The notes: generated from the sequence alone by a model not told the origin. Shown: positions 42,565 to 51,283, counted from the stretch's first letter. The stretch is 59,868 nucleotides of DNA from DATJSN01 sp035504095 (GCA_035504095.1 DATJSN010000087.1:1-59868); one strand, 5' to 3'. Numbers and translations are program-made.

Positions 42565-42772
42565 ACTGTCATTGTCTCACATAGCCCCGGCCTTGGCCGG
42601 GGCCAATTAAAACTAACTAAAATTCCATATGTGGGACAGGCATCTTGCCTGTCAAAAACCATCAACACTTATTGCCCCAACGGGGCAAAATAATTCAGCC
42701 CGGCGTTGACGCGGTAGCGGCTCCGCCGGGAAATCGTCGAAAAAGGCGCCAACCCTGAAAGGGTTGTATCAT
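42565..42772. repeat. Spacer of successive palindromes
   Basis: Three perfect hairpins: GCCCCGGCC-TT-GGCCGGGGC (42584-42603), GACAGGCA-TCT-TGCCTGTC (42635-42653) and TTGCCCC-AAC-GGGGCAA (42672-42688), followed by ATTCAGCCCGG. The first, with its tail CCAATTAAAA, recurs interrupted near 44069. The third, with ATTCAGCCCGG, recurs at 45767-45798. Confidence 0.75.
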
Positions 42773-44005
42773 CTACACCGCTTCGTGTCGCAGCGGCGGC
42801 GCCGACAATAAAACAAACGCCGCGACCGCCGCCACCACACCAGCGTAAATATATGGCAAGAGCCAGCTATCCTGCACGCCGTAAAGCAGCCCCATCATGA
42901 TATTCGCCAAAAACAAACCGATGCTGCGAAACGCGGTTAACGCCCCCATGCCGCCGCCTGATTTTCCGTGCGGCATCAGCAGGGAAACAATCGTCGGCTC
43001 AATCGTTTCGATCACGCCCAGCGCCAAACCCATCAATGCAATCACCGGATAAAAAAGCATGGGATTAAAATGGAATCCCCACACCGCGGCCATTCCTGCG
43101 CACCCTATTCCTCCGGCCAGATAACCAAACACGGCCAGCGTGCGAACGCTGTTTCGGGTGATGCGCCCCAGCGCCAGCGCCGTAAGAGCCGAAAAGCCAA
43201 AGAAAATCACGTAAGCCAGAACCGCCAGTACATTGCTGTTCAGCGCCTGGTTTACCGTGAGCATGGGAAATCCAAAATCAAAAGCGCTGAAACCATATAA
43301 TGCCGTCGCCGCCAGCAAACGAAAATAAAGTGATTTGTGATCGGCGTGCATCGCCGTGGGCTCATTAGCCTTGGCCACTCCAATTTTACTGCTCTTACTG
43401 CTTTGCCCGCGCGCCCCGGCGCGGACAAACGCCAGGACCAGTGAAGAAAGCAGCAGCGGAATAATCGTTAATAGAAAAATGATGGTGAAAGGTACGTTCT
43501 GCCAGACCAGGATCGCCGTAATCACGGCCGCCAGAAATCCGCCTCCGATATCCAATGCATGCAAAAAACCAAAAGCGCCCAAGCGGTGTTCCGGCTGCGT
43601 GGATTCCACCAGCATGCTGCGCCGGGGCGCCGTGCGAAAATTTCTTGCCCACCACCCGCCGGCGAACAGCCCAATCGCCTGAAAAGGCAAAGCGGCCAGA
43701 CCGGAAAGAGACAATAAAGGAATCAGCAGATTGCCGCCGATGGCCACACGCTTCTGGCCGTATCGATCCCCCATTCTCCCGCCGAGGTATCCCCAAATTG
43801 CCCCCGGCCCGTAACTGATCGCAGTCGAAACGCCGAACAACCATATCGGCGCACCCAGATGCTTGACCAGAAAGAGAGGGAAAATGGCCAGTACCGCCTG
43901 ATAGCCCAGATCGGCAAACGTCGCGGAAAGCGAAATCAGCCAGACATTACCGTTGAGCCATCGCGGCGCCGGCGTTACAGAATTGGGTTCTATCATCTCG
44001 CTCAT
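42773..44005 (-). CDS. MFS transporter
   Basis: Twelve hydrophobic segments over about 410 residues. The loop 2-3 signature region GGRMGDRYGQKRVAIGG and a second-half counterpart ALGRITRNSVRTLAVFG are visible. The central loop (about 190-215) is Lys/Ser-rich. Substrate unknown: neighbours are an rRNA methyltransferase and a ketosynthase pair, neither informative. The start is probably ATG 44005 (MSEMIEPN) or MIEPN nine bases later. The ribosome-binding site is not decisive. Confidence 0.88.
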   Translation of the reverse strand: MSEMIEPNSVTPAPRWLNGNVWLISLSATFADLGYQAVLAIFPLFLVKHLGAPIWLFGVSTAISYGPGAIWGYLGGRMGDRYGQKRVAIGGNLLIPLLSLSGLAALPFQAIGLFAGGWWARNFRTAPRRSMLVESTQPEHRLGAFGFLHALDIGGGFLAAVITAILVWQNVPFTIIFLLTIIPLLLSSLVLAFVRAGARGQSSKSSKIGVAKANEPTAMHADHKSLYFRLLAATALYGFSAFDFGFPMLTVNQALNSNVLAVLAYVIFFGFSALTALALGRITRNSVRTLAVFGYLAGGIGCAGMAAVWGFHFNPMLFYPVIALMGLALGVIETIEPTIVSLLMPHGKSGGGMGALTAFRSIGLFLANIMMGLLYGVQDSWLLPYIYAGVVAAVAAFVLLSAPPLRHEAV

Positions 44006-44032
44006 CCGTACGATTCTAATTTGCTTGAACAA

Positions 44033-44315
44033 CCCGGCAACAGACAGATTGAACAGTGCGCCAATATAGCCCCGGCATTTCCCGCCCTGAGCCTGCTCCG
44101 AGCCTGCCCTGATCGAGGGGCATAGTCGAGGAGCTATGTCGAAGGGCTTGCCGGGGCCAATTAAAATTAACTAATATTCCTATTTCGCTCTCCTGCTCAA
44201 CTGATCATCTGTTTTCCTGTTCTCGGCGTGGTTTCAGAACGCCGCCTCCTCGACGCCTCGCCGCCCATCGCCTAAAATCTATGCAATGTCCTGATTGGTG
44301 GAACACGGAGCTTTC
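44033..44315. repeat. Spacer with an interrupted palindrome
   Basis: Arms GCCCCGGC (44069-44076) and GCCGGGGC (44150-44157) are separated by 73 nt that start with CCCTGAGCCTG near 44085 and end with GTCGAAGGG (44138-44146), a version of the widespread CCCTGAGCxTGTCGAAGGG palindrome. An uninterrupted copy of the outer palindrome and its flank lies at 42581-42627. Confidence 0.7.
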
Positions 44316-45662
44316 ATGCGTCGAGTGGTTGTTACTGGCCTGGGTGTTATCTCCCCCCACGGCCTGAGTACGGCGGATTTCTTCAAAGCGCTTTCTGAAG
44401 GTCATTCCAGCACCGCGCCTCTTACCACTTTTGACCCTTCCGGCTTCCCCACCCGCGTTGCCGGCGCCATACCCGCGTTCAAAATCACCGACTATGTCCC
44501 CAAAAGTTACCGCAAGGCCACCAAAATCATGGCCCGCGATATCGAACTTGCCATCGTCGCCGCCGACGGCGCCGTTCGCGACGCCAAACTCGCTACACGC
44601 GGCATTCTGGAATTCATGGGCGGCAAAAAGCCCGACGATAGCTGGTTTTCCCCCGACCCCTCGCGTGTCGGATGCAACATTGGCGCCGGCCTGCTCGCCG
44701 CCGATCTGAATGAACTCACCGCCGCGTTCGCCCAGGCTAAAAACCCCGACGGCACATTAAGCCTCACCCGCTGGGGCAAATCCGACGATCCTGCCAAAAC
44801 CAGCGGCATGGATCAGCTCACGCCTTTGTGGCTGCTTAAATATCTGCCCAACATGCTGGCCTGCCACGTGAGCATCATTCACGACACCCAGGGGCCATCC
44901 AACACCATCACCTGCGGTCAGGCCTCCGCCGGTTTGTCGCTCGCCGAAGCCTGCCGCAGCATTCAGCGCGACTGTGCCGATATCGCGCTGGTTGGCGGCT
45001 TTGAAACGATCCTGCACCTCATGGGCCTCATGCGCTGGTCGCTGCTGAATCGGCTCACCACTACCAGCAACGATCAGCCTGCCGCGGCGTGCCGTCCTTT
45101 GGATCAGGCCGCCGCAGGTACCGTACCCGCCGAAGGCGGAGCGGTTCTGGTTATTGAGGAACTTCAGCACGCCAGGGCGCGTGGCGCGCGTATCTACTGT
45201 GAAATCGCCGGTCTTGGCGCATCCTCCAGCGCCCTGGGTGTAGGCCCGCCCGATTCTTCCGGTGAAGCGCTTGGCGTCGCCATGACCAAGGCGCTCAAGG
45301 ACGCCAAAATTACTTCCGACGCCGTGCAAATGGTTGTCCCCTCCGGTTATGGCATTCCGCAGTTCGACCGCCATGATGCCCATGCCATACAGAGGGTTTT
45401 CGGCCTAAAATCAAAAGTCACCGTTGCACCGGTTCGCGGCGGGATCGGCGACATGGCCGCCGGTTCTCAGGCGCTGGACCTCGCGGCCGGCGCCCTGGCA
45501 ATTCATGCCGGGAAAATTTTTCCCGCTGTTAATTGCCCAAATCCGATCGAGGGCTTGAGCGTCCCTCAGTTCCTCACCTCGGCGAACCTGGAGCATGTGA
45601 TGGTCGCTACCGAATCGCTCTCCGGCCAAAACGCCGCCGTCGTATTAAAAAGATATGCCTAA
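44316..45662 (+). CDS. Catalytically dead ketosynthase (chain-length-factor-like)
   Basis: A thiolase-fold beta-ketoacyl synthase homologue of 448 residues. Ungapped alignment with the next gene from GPS puts Gln202 (TCGQASAGL) at the nucleophilic Cys position, Ser343 (VPSGYG) at the first catalytic His and Asp379 (GGIGDM) at the second His. Cys-to-Gln is the hallmark of chain-length factors (KS-beta) in type II polyketide and aryl polyene synthases, which pair with an active KS-alpha. The start is ATG 44316, with GGAG 6 nt upstream. The partner follows after a 185-nt spacer. No acyl carrier protein, ketoreductase or cyclase is adjacent, so the product cannot be named. Confidence 0.85.
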   Translation: MRRVVVTGLGVISPHGLSTADFFKALSEGHSSTAPLTTFDPSGFPTRVAGAIPAFKITDYVPKSYRKATKIMARDIELAIVAADGAVRDAKLATRGILEFMGGKKPDDSWFSPDPSRVGCNIGAGLLAADLNELTAAFAQAKNPDGTLSLTRWGKSDDPAKTSGMDQLTPLWLLKYLPNMLACHVSIIHDTQGPSNTITCGQASAGLSLAEACRSIQRDCADIALVGGFETILHLMGLMRWSLLNRLTTTSNDQPAAACRPLDQAAAGTVPAEGGAVLVIEELQHARARGARIYCEIAGLGASSSALGVGPPDSSGEALGVAMTKALKDAKITSDAVQMVVPSGYGIPQFDRHDAHAIQRVFGLKSKVTVAPVRGGIGDMAAGSQALDLAAGALAIHAGKIFPAVNCPNPIEGLSVPQFLTSANLEHVMVATESLSGQNAAVVLKRYA

Positions 45663-45847
45663 AGGATAAAATGAAACAGATTGTTGACCATCGAATTTTA
45701 TTTTCCCAACGAAGCGTTGCTAATGAGCCCTACGGGCTCATTGTTAATTGCCGTGGGTCTTCAGGATTGCCCCAACGGGGCTCAATCATTCAGCCCGGTG
45801 TTGTCCCGCATTTCGGGACTACGCCGGGGACCATATAAGGAAACCAA
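45663..45847 (+). repeat. Three palindromes between the ketosynthase genes, possibly translated
   Basis: Perfect hairpins AATGAGCCC-TAC-GGGCTCATT (45722-45742), GCCCC-AAC-GGGGC (45769-45781) and GTCCCG-CATTT-CGGGAC (45803-45819). An open frame of 55 codons starting at ATG 45671, with AAGGA 5 nt upstream, runs through all of them and ends at TAA 45836-45838. AAGGATAAAATGAAAC at its start resembles AAGGAAACCAAATGAAAC at the true start of the next gene. Confidence 0.7.
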
Positions 45848-47155
45848 ATGAAACGACGTGTAGTGATCACCGGCATGGGTTGGGTGACGCCTTTAGGCCA
45901 CGACATCGAAACAGTCTGGAAAAAACTCCTCGCCAGCGAAAGCGGCATCGCCCCCACGACTCTCTTCGACGCCCGCTCTTTTCCCACTACCTTCACCGCC
46001 GAGGTCAAAAACTACACGTTCCCCGAAAACCTTGCCCGTTCCGGACTCCACAATAACATCAGCCGCGCCACCTGTTTCGTACTCGACGCCGCCCAGCAGG
46101 CCTGGCGTGCGGCCAGACTTCCCGCGCCCCGCACGCCCGAATTCGCCGCGCTCGATCCTTACAGCATCGGCATCTATCTGGGCAGTGGTGAAGGCCAGCT
46201 TGATTTCGATAATTACACAGGAATCGCCCTGGCCGCGTGGGATTCTTCCACCAACGCTGTGAACTCCAAAATCTGGGCCGACAAAGCCCTGCACAATAGT
46301 TTCCGTCCCCTGCCCGAAATTGAGCAGGAACCCTGCATGCCTCCGGCGCATCTGAGTATGGAATTCAACGCCCGAGGTCCGTCGCTCAACTGCCTCACCG
46401 CCTGCGCCGCCTCAACTCAGGCCCTCGGCGAAGCCATGGAAATCATCCGTCACGGCGACGCCGAAATCATGATCTCCGGCGGCGCTCACTCCATGATCCA
46501 TCCGCTCGGTGTAACCGGTTTTAACCGCCTCACGGCGTTGTCCACATTTAACGAAAACCCACGCCGCGCCTGCCGCCCGTTCGATGCCACCCGCGGCGGC
46601 TTTGTCCTTGGTGAAGGTTCCGGCGTCGTGATCCTTGAAAGTTTCGAGCACGCCATGGCGCGTGGCGCAGGCGTATTCGCCGAAGTCGTCGGTTACGGCA
46701 GTTCCGCCGACGCCTATCGCGTCACCGATCAGCACCCGGACGGCCGCGGTGCCGTCGCCGCCATTCAGGAAGCCCTCCGCGATGCGAACATGACCCCGGA
46801 TCAGATCGACTATATCAACGCCCACGGTACCGGCACCAAGGAAAACGATTCCACGGAAACCCTGGCCATTAAAAAAGTTTTTGGTGCGCACGCCGAAAAG
46901 GTCCCGATCAGCAGCATCAAGAGCATGATGGGCCATCTGATCGCCGCCGCCGGAGCGGTCGAAGCGATTACGTGTGTCCTGGCTATACGCGATCAGATAC
47001 TTCCGCCGACGGCCAATTACGCCAACCCCGATCCGGAATGTGATTTGGATTACATTCCCAACCAGCCGCGCCAGACCAAAGTGGACGTGACCATGTCCAA
47101 CAGCTTCGGCTTCGGCGGACAGAACGACACGCTGATCATCAAACGTTTTGCGTGA
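45848..47155 (+). CDS. Beta-ketoacyl-ACP synthase II-like (active ketosynthase)
   Basis: 435 residues with the full catalytic set: Cys186 in TACAAST, His326 in NAHGTGT, Lys358 and His363 in KSMMGHL. The end is SNSFGFGGQNDTLIIKRF. It extends acyl-ACP by decarboxylative condensation with malonyl-ACP. It resembles FabF, but the adjacent inactive paralogue suggests it forms a KS-alpha/KS-beta heterodimer. A housekeeping FabF role cannot be excluded. The start is ATG preceded by AAGGAAA at 6 nt. Confidence 0.92.
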   Translation: MKRRVVITGMGWVTPLGHDIETVWKKLLASESGIAPTTLFDARSFPTTFTAEVKNYTFPENLARSGLHNNISRATCFVLDAAQQAWRAARLPAPRTPEFAALDPYSIGIYLGSGEGQLDFDNYTGIALAAWDSSTNAVNSKIWADKALHNSFRPLPEIEQEPCMPPAHLSMEFNARGPSLNCLTACAASTQALGEAMEIIRHGDAEIMISGGAHSMIHPLGVTGFNRLTALSTFNENPRRACRPFDATRGGFVLGEGSGVVILESFEHAMARGAGVFAEVVGYGSSADAYRVTDQHPDGRGAVAAIQEALRDANMTPDQIDYINAHGTGTKENDSTETLAIKKVFGAHAEKVPISSIKSMMGHLIAAAGAVEAITCVLAIRDQILPPTANYANPDPECDLDYIPNQPRQTKVDVTMSNSFGFGGQNDTLIIKRFA

Positions 47156-47385
47156 TAAATCTTTGAAATCTCAAATTTTAAATGTAGCTCAGGCTCTGAT
47201 ATACAGCCCCGTGGTGGAAACCCGGGGCCAAATCTTTTCGTGGTTCAAAATCATCGTGTCGTCGTGGTAAAAAAATCTCTGTGAGCTCTGTGGCTAATAA
47301 AAATCTGCGTTAATCTGACTTCGGCGAGCTCAGTCGAGCCGCGTCATCTGCGGATTTGTTGTGCAGTCGTGGTAAAGCATTTACA
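47156..47385. repeat. Phrase-repeat spacer with an interrupted phrase
   Basis: It contains TGTAGCTCAGGCTCT (shared with 34999-35013), CCCCGTGG..AAACCCGGGG, TTTTCGTGGTTC, TCTGTGGC, and GCGTTAATCTG, which is interrupted by 24 nt (47318-47341) before CGTCATCTGCGG. The uninterrupted form is at 242-266. No gene is seen. Confidence 0.65.
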
Positions 47386-47934
47386 ATGCCCTGTATGAAA
47401 CCCGAAGATATTCTCGAACTTCAGCCACCCAAACTGACCGCCGCGGAGAACGCCTTTATCCCCGCCGTGCTCGGCGGCCTGGGTACCACGATCACCCACA
47501 TGTTCCAGTCGCTGGGCGGCAAGGTGCGTACCATCCAATATCCCGAAGACCGCCGGGAAGATCACCCCGTCCTCGAACACGGCATGGATACCCAGCGCTA
47601 CCGAGGCGTCCACCGGCTTAACCGCGACGAACAGGGCCGTGTTAAATGCGTTGCCTGCTACATGTGCGCAACGGCCTGCCCCGCCCATTGCATCCATATT
47701 GTCGGCGACGCGGCGCCGCCAAGCTGGCCGGACCGGGAAAAATACCCGATTAAGTTCGATATCGATGAGCTCCGCTGCATCTACTGCGGCATGTGCGAGG
47801 AAGCCTGTCCTGTGGACGCCATCGAAATGACCTATGAATATGACATAGTGGGCATGACCCGTGAAGAAATGATTTTCGACAAAGAAAAACTTCTCGCCAT
47901 CTATGACCAGACCATCCAGCGAAGACCCATGTAA
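47386..47934 (+). CDS. NuoI-like protein with two 4Fe-4S clusters
   Basis: Two clusters are seen: CVACYMCATACPAHC and CIYCGMCEEACPVDA, with the spacing of complex I subunit NuoI, and a C-terminal tail of about 30 residues. NuoI transfers electrons between N6a/N6b clusters of NADH:quinone oxidoreductase. No other nuo gene is adjacent. The preceding ketosynthase pair is separated by a repeat-rich spacer, so a link is unproven. The start is unclear (ATG 47386 or 47395), and no clear ribosome-binding site is present. Confidence 0.85.
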   Translation: MPCMKPEDILELQPPKLTAAENAFIPAVLGGLGTTITHMFQSLGGKVRTIQYPEDRREDHPVLEHGMDTQRYRGVHRLNRDEQGRVKCVACYMCATACPAHCIHIVGDAAPPSWPDREKYPIKFDIDELRCIYCGMCEEACPVDAIEMTYEYDIVGMTREEMIFDKEKLLAIYDQTIQRRPM

Positions 47935-47965
47935 CCTGTTCCCTGTCACCTAACTCCTATCCCAT

Positions 47966-48385
47966 TTATTTGCCCCAGGGATTGATGACGTCGATGCCGC
48001 AGCCATCGAAATCCATGGCATTACGGGTGGCCAGAGAAGCGCCGCGGGATTTGGCGATGGCGGCGATTTGCGCGTCAAATTGGGCAATCGGTCGCCCGGC
48101 CTGGCGGCGCAAGTTTGCGATGGCGGCATAGGCCGTCGCCGCGAGGCTGTCAAAGGGAAGTATGCGTTCGGCAAAATCCTCGGCCAACATCGCCGTAACT
48201 GCCGCATACAGCCTGTCTCGCCGTCGGCTCTCAGGCAACAATGCCAGTCCGAAGTGCAGTTCCGCTTCGGTGATGGCTGTGATAAACAGCTCAGCCGCAG
48301 GCTGTTTGCCGATCCATATTGCAACTTCTGGATTCGGATGCGGCTTGATCAGTTCTGAAATGATGTTCGTATCCAGCAATATCAA
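47966..48385 (-). CDS. PIN-domain ribonuclease toxin (VapC/FitB type)
   Basis: 139 residues, with the acidic PIN metal-binding residues Asp5 (LLDTN), Glu42 (TEAEL), Asp104 (QFDAQ) and a late Asn122/Asp125 region. FitB-type VapC toxins cleave RNA, often tRNA. It overlaps the antitoxin by 4 nt (ATGA), so the pair is translationally coupled. The end is GIDVINPWG, a typical VapC finish. Confidence 0.93.
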   Translation of the reverse strand: MILLDTNIISELIKPHPNPEVAIWIGKQPAAELFITAITEAELHFGLALLPESRRRDRLYAAVTAMLAEDFAERILPFDSLAATAYAAIANLRRQAGRPIAQFDAQIAAIAKSRGASLATRNAMDFDGCGIDVINPWGK

Positions 48386-48630
48386 GCAGGAAATTCCGGT
48401 TCTTTCCGCGCCGGCTCCCGCGGCGTCTCAGGTAAATTCACGCCGCCCAGCGGTTGGAATCTGGCGTGAATTTTCGCCGCCAGATTGGTATTTCCTGCAG
48501 GTTTGCGGCTAAGTGCCGTGCGCAGGATCTCGCGAGCTTCGCGCTCCATCGAATGCCCGTGTTGGGCCGCCTGCAAGCGCAGAAGGCTTTTTACTCCTTC
48601 GTCCAGATTGCGGATGGTGATGCTTGGCAT
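48382..48630 (-). CDS. Ribbon-helix-helix antitoxin (VapB/FitA type)
   Basis: 82 residues. The N-terminal PSITIRNLDEGVKSLLRLQA is the FitA-type RHH fold, and the SMEREAREILRTAL helix continues it. The acidic/Pro-rich C terminus would bind the toxin. The start is ATG 48630, with GGAG about 8 nt upstream. It is probably autoregulated through the tandem palindromes immediately upstream. Confidence 0.92.
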   Translation of the reverse strand: MPSITIRNLDEGVKSLLRLQAAQHGHSMEREAREILRTALSRKPAGNTNLAAKIHARFQPLGGVNLPETPREPARKEPEFPA

Positions 48631-48642
48631 ACCTCAGCTCCA

Positions 48643-48677
48643 TGTAATCAATGATTGCATTGTAATCAATGATTGCA
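48643..48677 (-). promoter_or_regulatory. Tandem operator of the toxin-antitoxin operon
   Basis: TGTAATCAATGATTGCA occurs twice in tandem (48643-48659 and 48661-48677), separated by one base. Each copy is an imperfect 8-1-8 palindrome (TGTAATCA/TGATTGCA). It lies 13 nt upstream of the antitoxin start and probably binds the RHH antitoxin alone or with the toxin. Confidence 0.8.
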
Positions 48678-48949
48678 AACTTTTCAATGGATTTATCACT
48701 GTAATCTCTCAGGTATGGCTAGCGGAGCCGCCAAGTAAATAGAAAGCAAAAAATTAAAAATGTAAAAACGAGCAAATGATATATTAATACGAAATATATT
48801 GCCGGGTGGCTTATTATCGGTCCACGATCGACCGATTAGCTTTGGCTTACCACTTCCAAACCAGCTAAAATAATCTGTTGGCGGCTTAAACTTTGTAAAA
48901 GCTGCATGACTTTGATGGCTGAGGCCTGCGGTAGACACCGCTTGCTTGC
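48678..48949. other. AT-rich gap of 272 bp
   Basis: No gene is supported. The stretch holds the promoters of the toxin-antitoxin operon and probably of pgpH. No consensus hexamers at correct spacing were recognised. Confidence 0.35.
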
Positions 48950-51280
48950 ATGTTGTTTGAAAAAAAGAGCTTAAGGCGACAGGCGGTCGCGGAAGACGCA
49001 GTCCCACGCCGGCAGTTCTGGAATTTAATCTCTGAGAAACAGTGGCGTTACATTTTCGCCTCGCTGGTGGTTCTGGCGGCTCTGGTCTGCATTGAATTGA
49101 TTCCCCAGCATCAGGGTTACTGGCAACTCGGCCCGTCGCCGGTCACGATTGTTTCACCGGTAAACTTCCAGATTCCCGATCCCGATGCCTATCACCAGCT
49201 TCAGGACGCCGCACGGCTGCATACCAGTCCGATTCTGGCGCCAGGCGGTCACGGAAATCTGTTTTCCCTGATCAGCACGCAGTTGACCAACCTTCCTTAT
49301 GACGTGGAAAACATTAATTCGCCGGGCCAGCTTCCGCCGGCGCTGAAAAAACGGTTCCCTGTTTTTGACTCTGGCGCGCTCCAGGCGCTGCACGATGTTC
49401 TGCATACCGGCCAGTTTGCCGGTTATGCCGACGACGTGAATATGCTGGTGGAAGATTTAAAGGCCCATCCGATTGTCGACCAGCACACATGGGGAAATAT
49501 TGCCCATAGCGGCGTGGACAGCGTGGTGATCGCGGGAAACAACAACACCCCAACACAGGTCATTTCTTTTGACGACGTGGGAATGACCGGCCCGCAGGGT
49601 CTGGCGTTTCGTACGCTGGTACAGCAGGAATTTCCTGAACCGCTCTGGGACGTCGTCACCGCGTATCTGGCGAACCTTGGCCAGCCGACTTATCAGGTCG
49701 ATGCTGCCGCGACCGCCGCGGCGGCCGGGAAAAACGCCGCGGCCGTAATGATGCCGATGGCGGTGATTCATCAGGGACAGGTGCTTGTCACCGCAGGCGA
49801 TAACCTGGACGCCCGAACTTTGGGACTCATCGACGCCGCCTCGCGGACCTGGAACCAGCAAATGAATCTGCAGGAGCCATGGTCCGGGGCGCAGCGCATC
49901 ATCGGGTTTTATTTCCTGGCCCTGGTGCTGTGCATCATCGGGGCAATCTATATCGGAAACTATATTGCTGAAGGGCGCATACGCCGCCCGTGGTTCCCGG
50001 TTGTTCTGGTTTTGCTCTCCACGCTTTTTGCCCGTGCCACAATGTTTTTTGGACTGACCGAATGGATTTACGCCCTGGGTCTTTTGCCGGTATTGCTCAG
50101 CGCCATCATTCTGGTGATCGCATATCCGCAGCGATTTGTATTGGGTTTGTCCGCGCTCAATGCGCTGTTGGTGACCATTACGCTGGGTGCGGACCTGGTA
50201 TTTTTTCTCACAACCTTCTGCACCGCAGCGGTGCTGGTGTTGTGCCTGAAGGAAATTCGCACCCGTACGCAAACGGTGCGCGTGGCGATACTCGATGCCT
50301 TGGTCGCCTGGTTGGTTGTTGTAGGATTTGGTTTTTCGCGCGGGCCGATGGCTCAGGTCATTCCCCTGCAATGGTCATGGGTGATCATGCATACCGCCCA
50401 GGCGTCGGTAATCTGGCATGACGCCTGGATTGCCGCGGGAACCACATTTGCCTCAGGCTTCGTGCTGCTGATTCTCCTGCCGTTGATCGAGCAACTTTTT
50501 GGCGCGACCACGGCGATGACCTTGCTGGAACTTTCCGACACCAATCGCCCGCTTCTGCACCGCTTGGCGCTCGAAGCGCCTGGCACGTTCAATCATTCAT
50601 TGGTGCTGGGCGCCATGGCCGAGGCGGCGGCGCGCGACATCGGGGCTAATGCGCTGCTGGCGCGCGTCGGGGCGTATTATCACGACATCGGCAAACTGCT
50701 TAAGCCCGGATATTTCGTCGAAAATATGGCCGGCGCCGCCAATCGCCATGAGAAACTTTCGCCCCCCATGAGTCATTTGATTATCGTCGGCCACGTTAAA
50801 GACGGCCTGGAGTTGGCGCGTGAATACCGCCTGCCGCCGGTGGTGCGCAGCTTCATCGCCGAGCATCATGGCACAACCGTGGTGGAATACTTCTTCCGGG
50901 CGGCCCTGCAGCGTCAGGCGCGGGAAACGCTCGTCGGCGGGGAATCCGACAACCGTGTGACCGATACGGAGTTTCGCTACCCGGGCCCGAAGCCCCAGTC
51001 GCGCGAAACCGCGATCCTGATGATCTGTGACGGCGCCGAGGGGCTGGTGCGTTCCATGTCCGATCCATCGCCGGGGCAGGTTGAGGGCGCCGTGCATCAG
51101 TTGATTATCAAACGCCTGCTCGACGGACAGTTCGACGAATGCAGCCTGACCATGGCTCAGCTCAACGTCATTGAGCTTTCACTGGTGCGCACGCTCCTCG
51201 GCGTGTATCACGGGCGTCTGGCCTATAAGCCGCCGGAGAGTTCCAAACCGGCATCGAAGCCCATGTCGAGGCCGGCATAA
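48950..51280 (+). CDS. PgpH-like 7TM-HD phosphodiesterase
   Basis: 776 residues: a membrane anchor near 35-55, an extracytoplasmic 7TMR-HDED-like domain (about 60-300), seven membrane segments (about 315-525), then an HD-type phosphohydrolase with HDIGK near residue 577 and a later EHHGTT. In Firmicutes PgpH cleaves cyclic di-AMP. The first metal-binding His of the family is likely in the FNHSLVLG stretch. Three nt separate it from ybeY, which overlaps corC by 4 nt, so this is one operon. The pgpH-ybeY pairing is common in bacteria. Confidence 0.9.
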   Translation: MLFEKKSLRRQAVAEDAVPRRQFWNLISEKQWRYIFASLVVLAALVCIELIPQHQGYWQLGPSPVTIVSPVNFQIPDPDAYHQLQDAARLHTSPILAPGGHGNLFSLISTQLTNLPYDVENINSPGQLPPALKKRFPVFDSGALQALHDVLHTGQFAGYADDVNMLVEDLKAHPIVDQHTWGNIAHSGVDSVVIAGNNNTPTQVISFDDVGMTGPQGLAFRTLVQQEFPEPLWDVVTAYLANLGQPTYQVDAAATAAAAGKNAAAVMMPMAVIHQGQVLVTAGDNLDARTLGLIDAASRTWNQQMNLQEPWSGAQRIIGFYFLALVLCIIGAIYIGNYIAEGRIRRPWFPVVLVLLSTLFARATMFFGLTEWIYALGLLPVLLSAIILVIAYPQRFVLGLSALNALLVTITLGADLVFFLTTFCTAAVLVLCLKEIRTRTQTVRVAILDALVAWLVVVGFGFSRGPMAQVIPLQWSWVIMHTAQASVIWHDAWIAAGTTFASGFVLLILLPLIEQLFGATTAMTLLELSDTNRPLLHRLALEAPGTFNHSLVLGAMAEAAARDIGANALLARVGAYYHDIGKLLKPGYFVENMAGAANRHEKLSPPMSHLIIVGHVKDGLELAREYRLPPVVRSFIAEHHGTTVVEYFFRAALQRQARETLVGGESDNRVTDTEFRYPGPKPQSRETAILMICDGAEGLVRSMSDPSPGQVEGAVHQLIIKRLLDGQFDECSLTMAQLNVIELSLVRTLLGVYHGRLAYKPPESSKPASKPMSRPA

Positions 51281-51283
51281 ATC

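Noticed and set aside
49457..50371. Minus-strand open frame of 304 codons within pgpH
   Set aside because: Antisense to the membrane region of a well-supported gene; composition is that of a shadow (Gln/Arg/His-rich), with no start signal.
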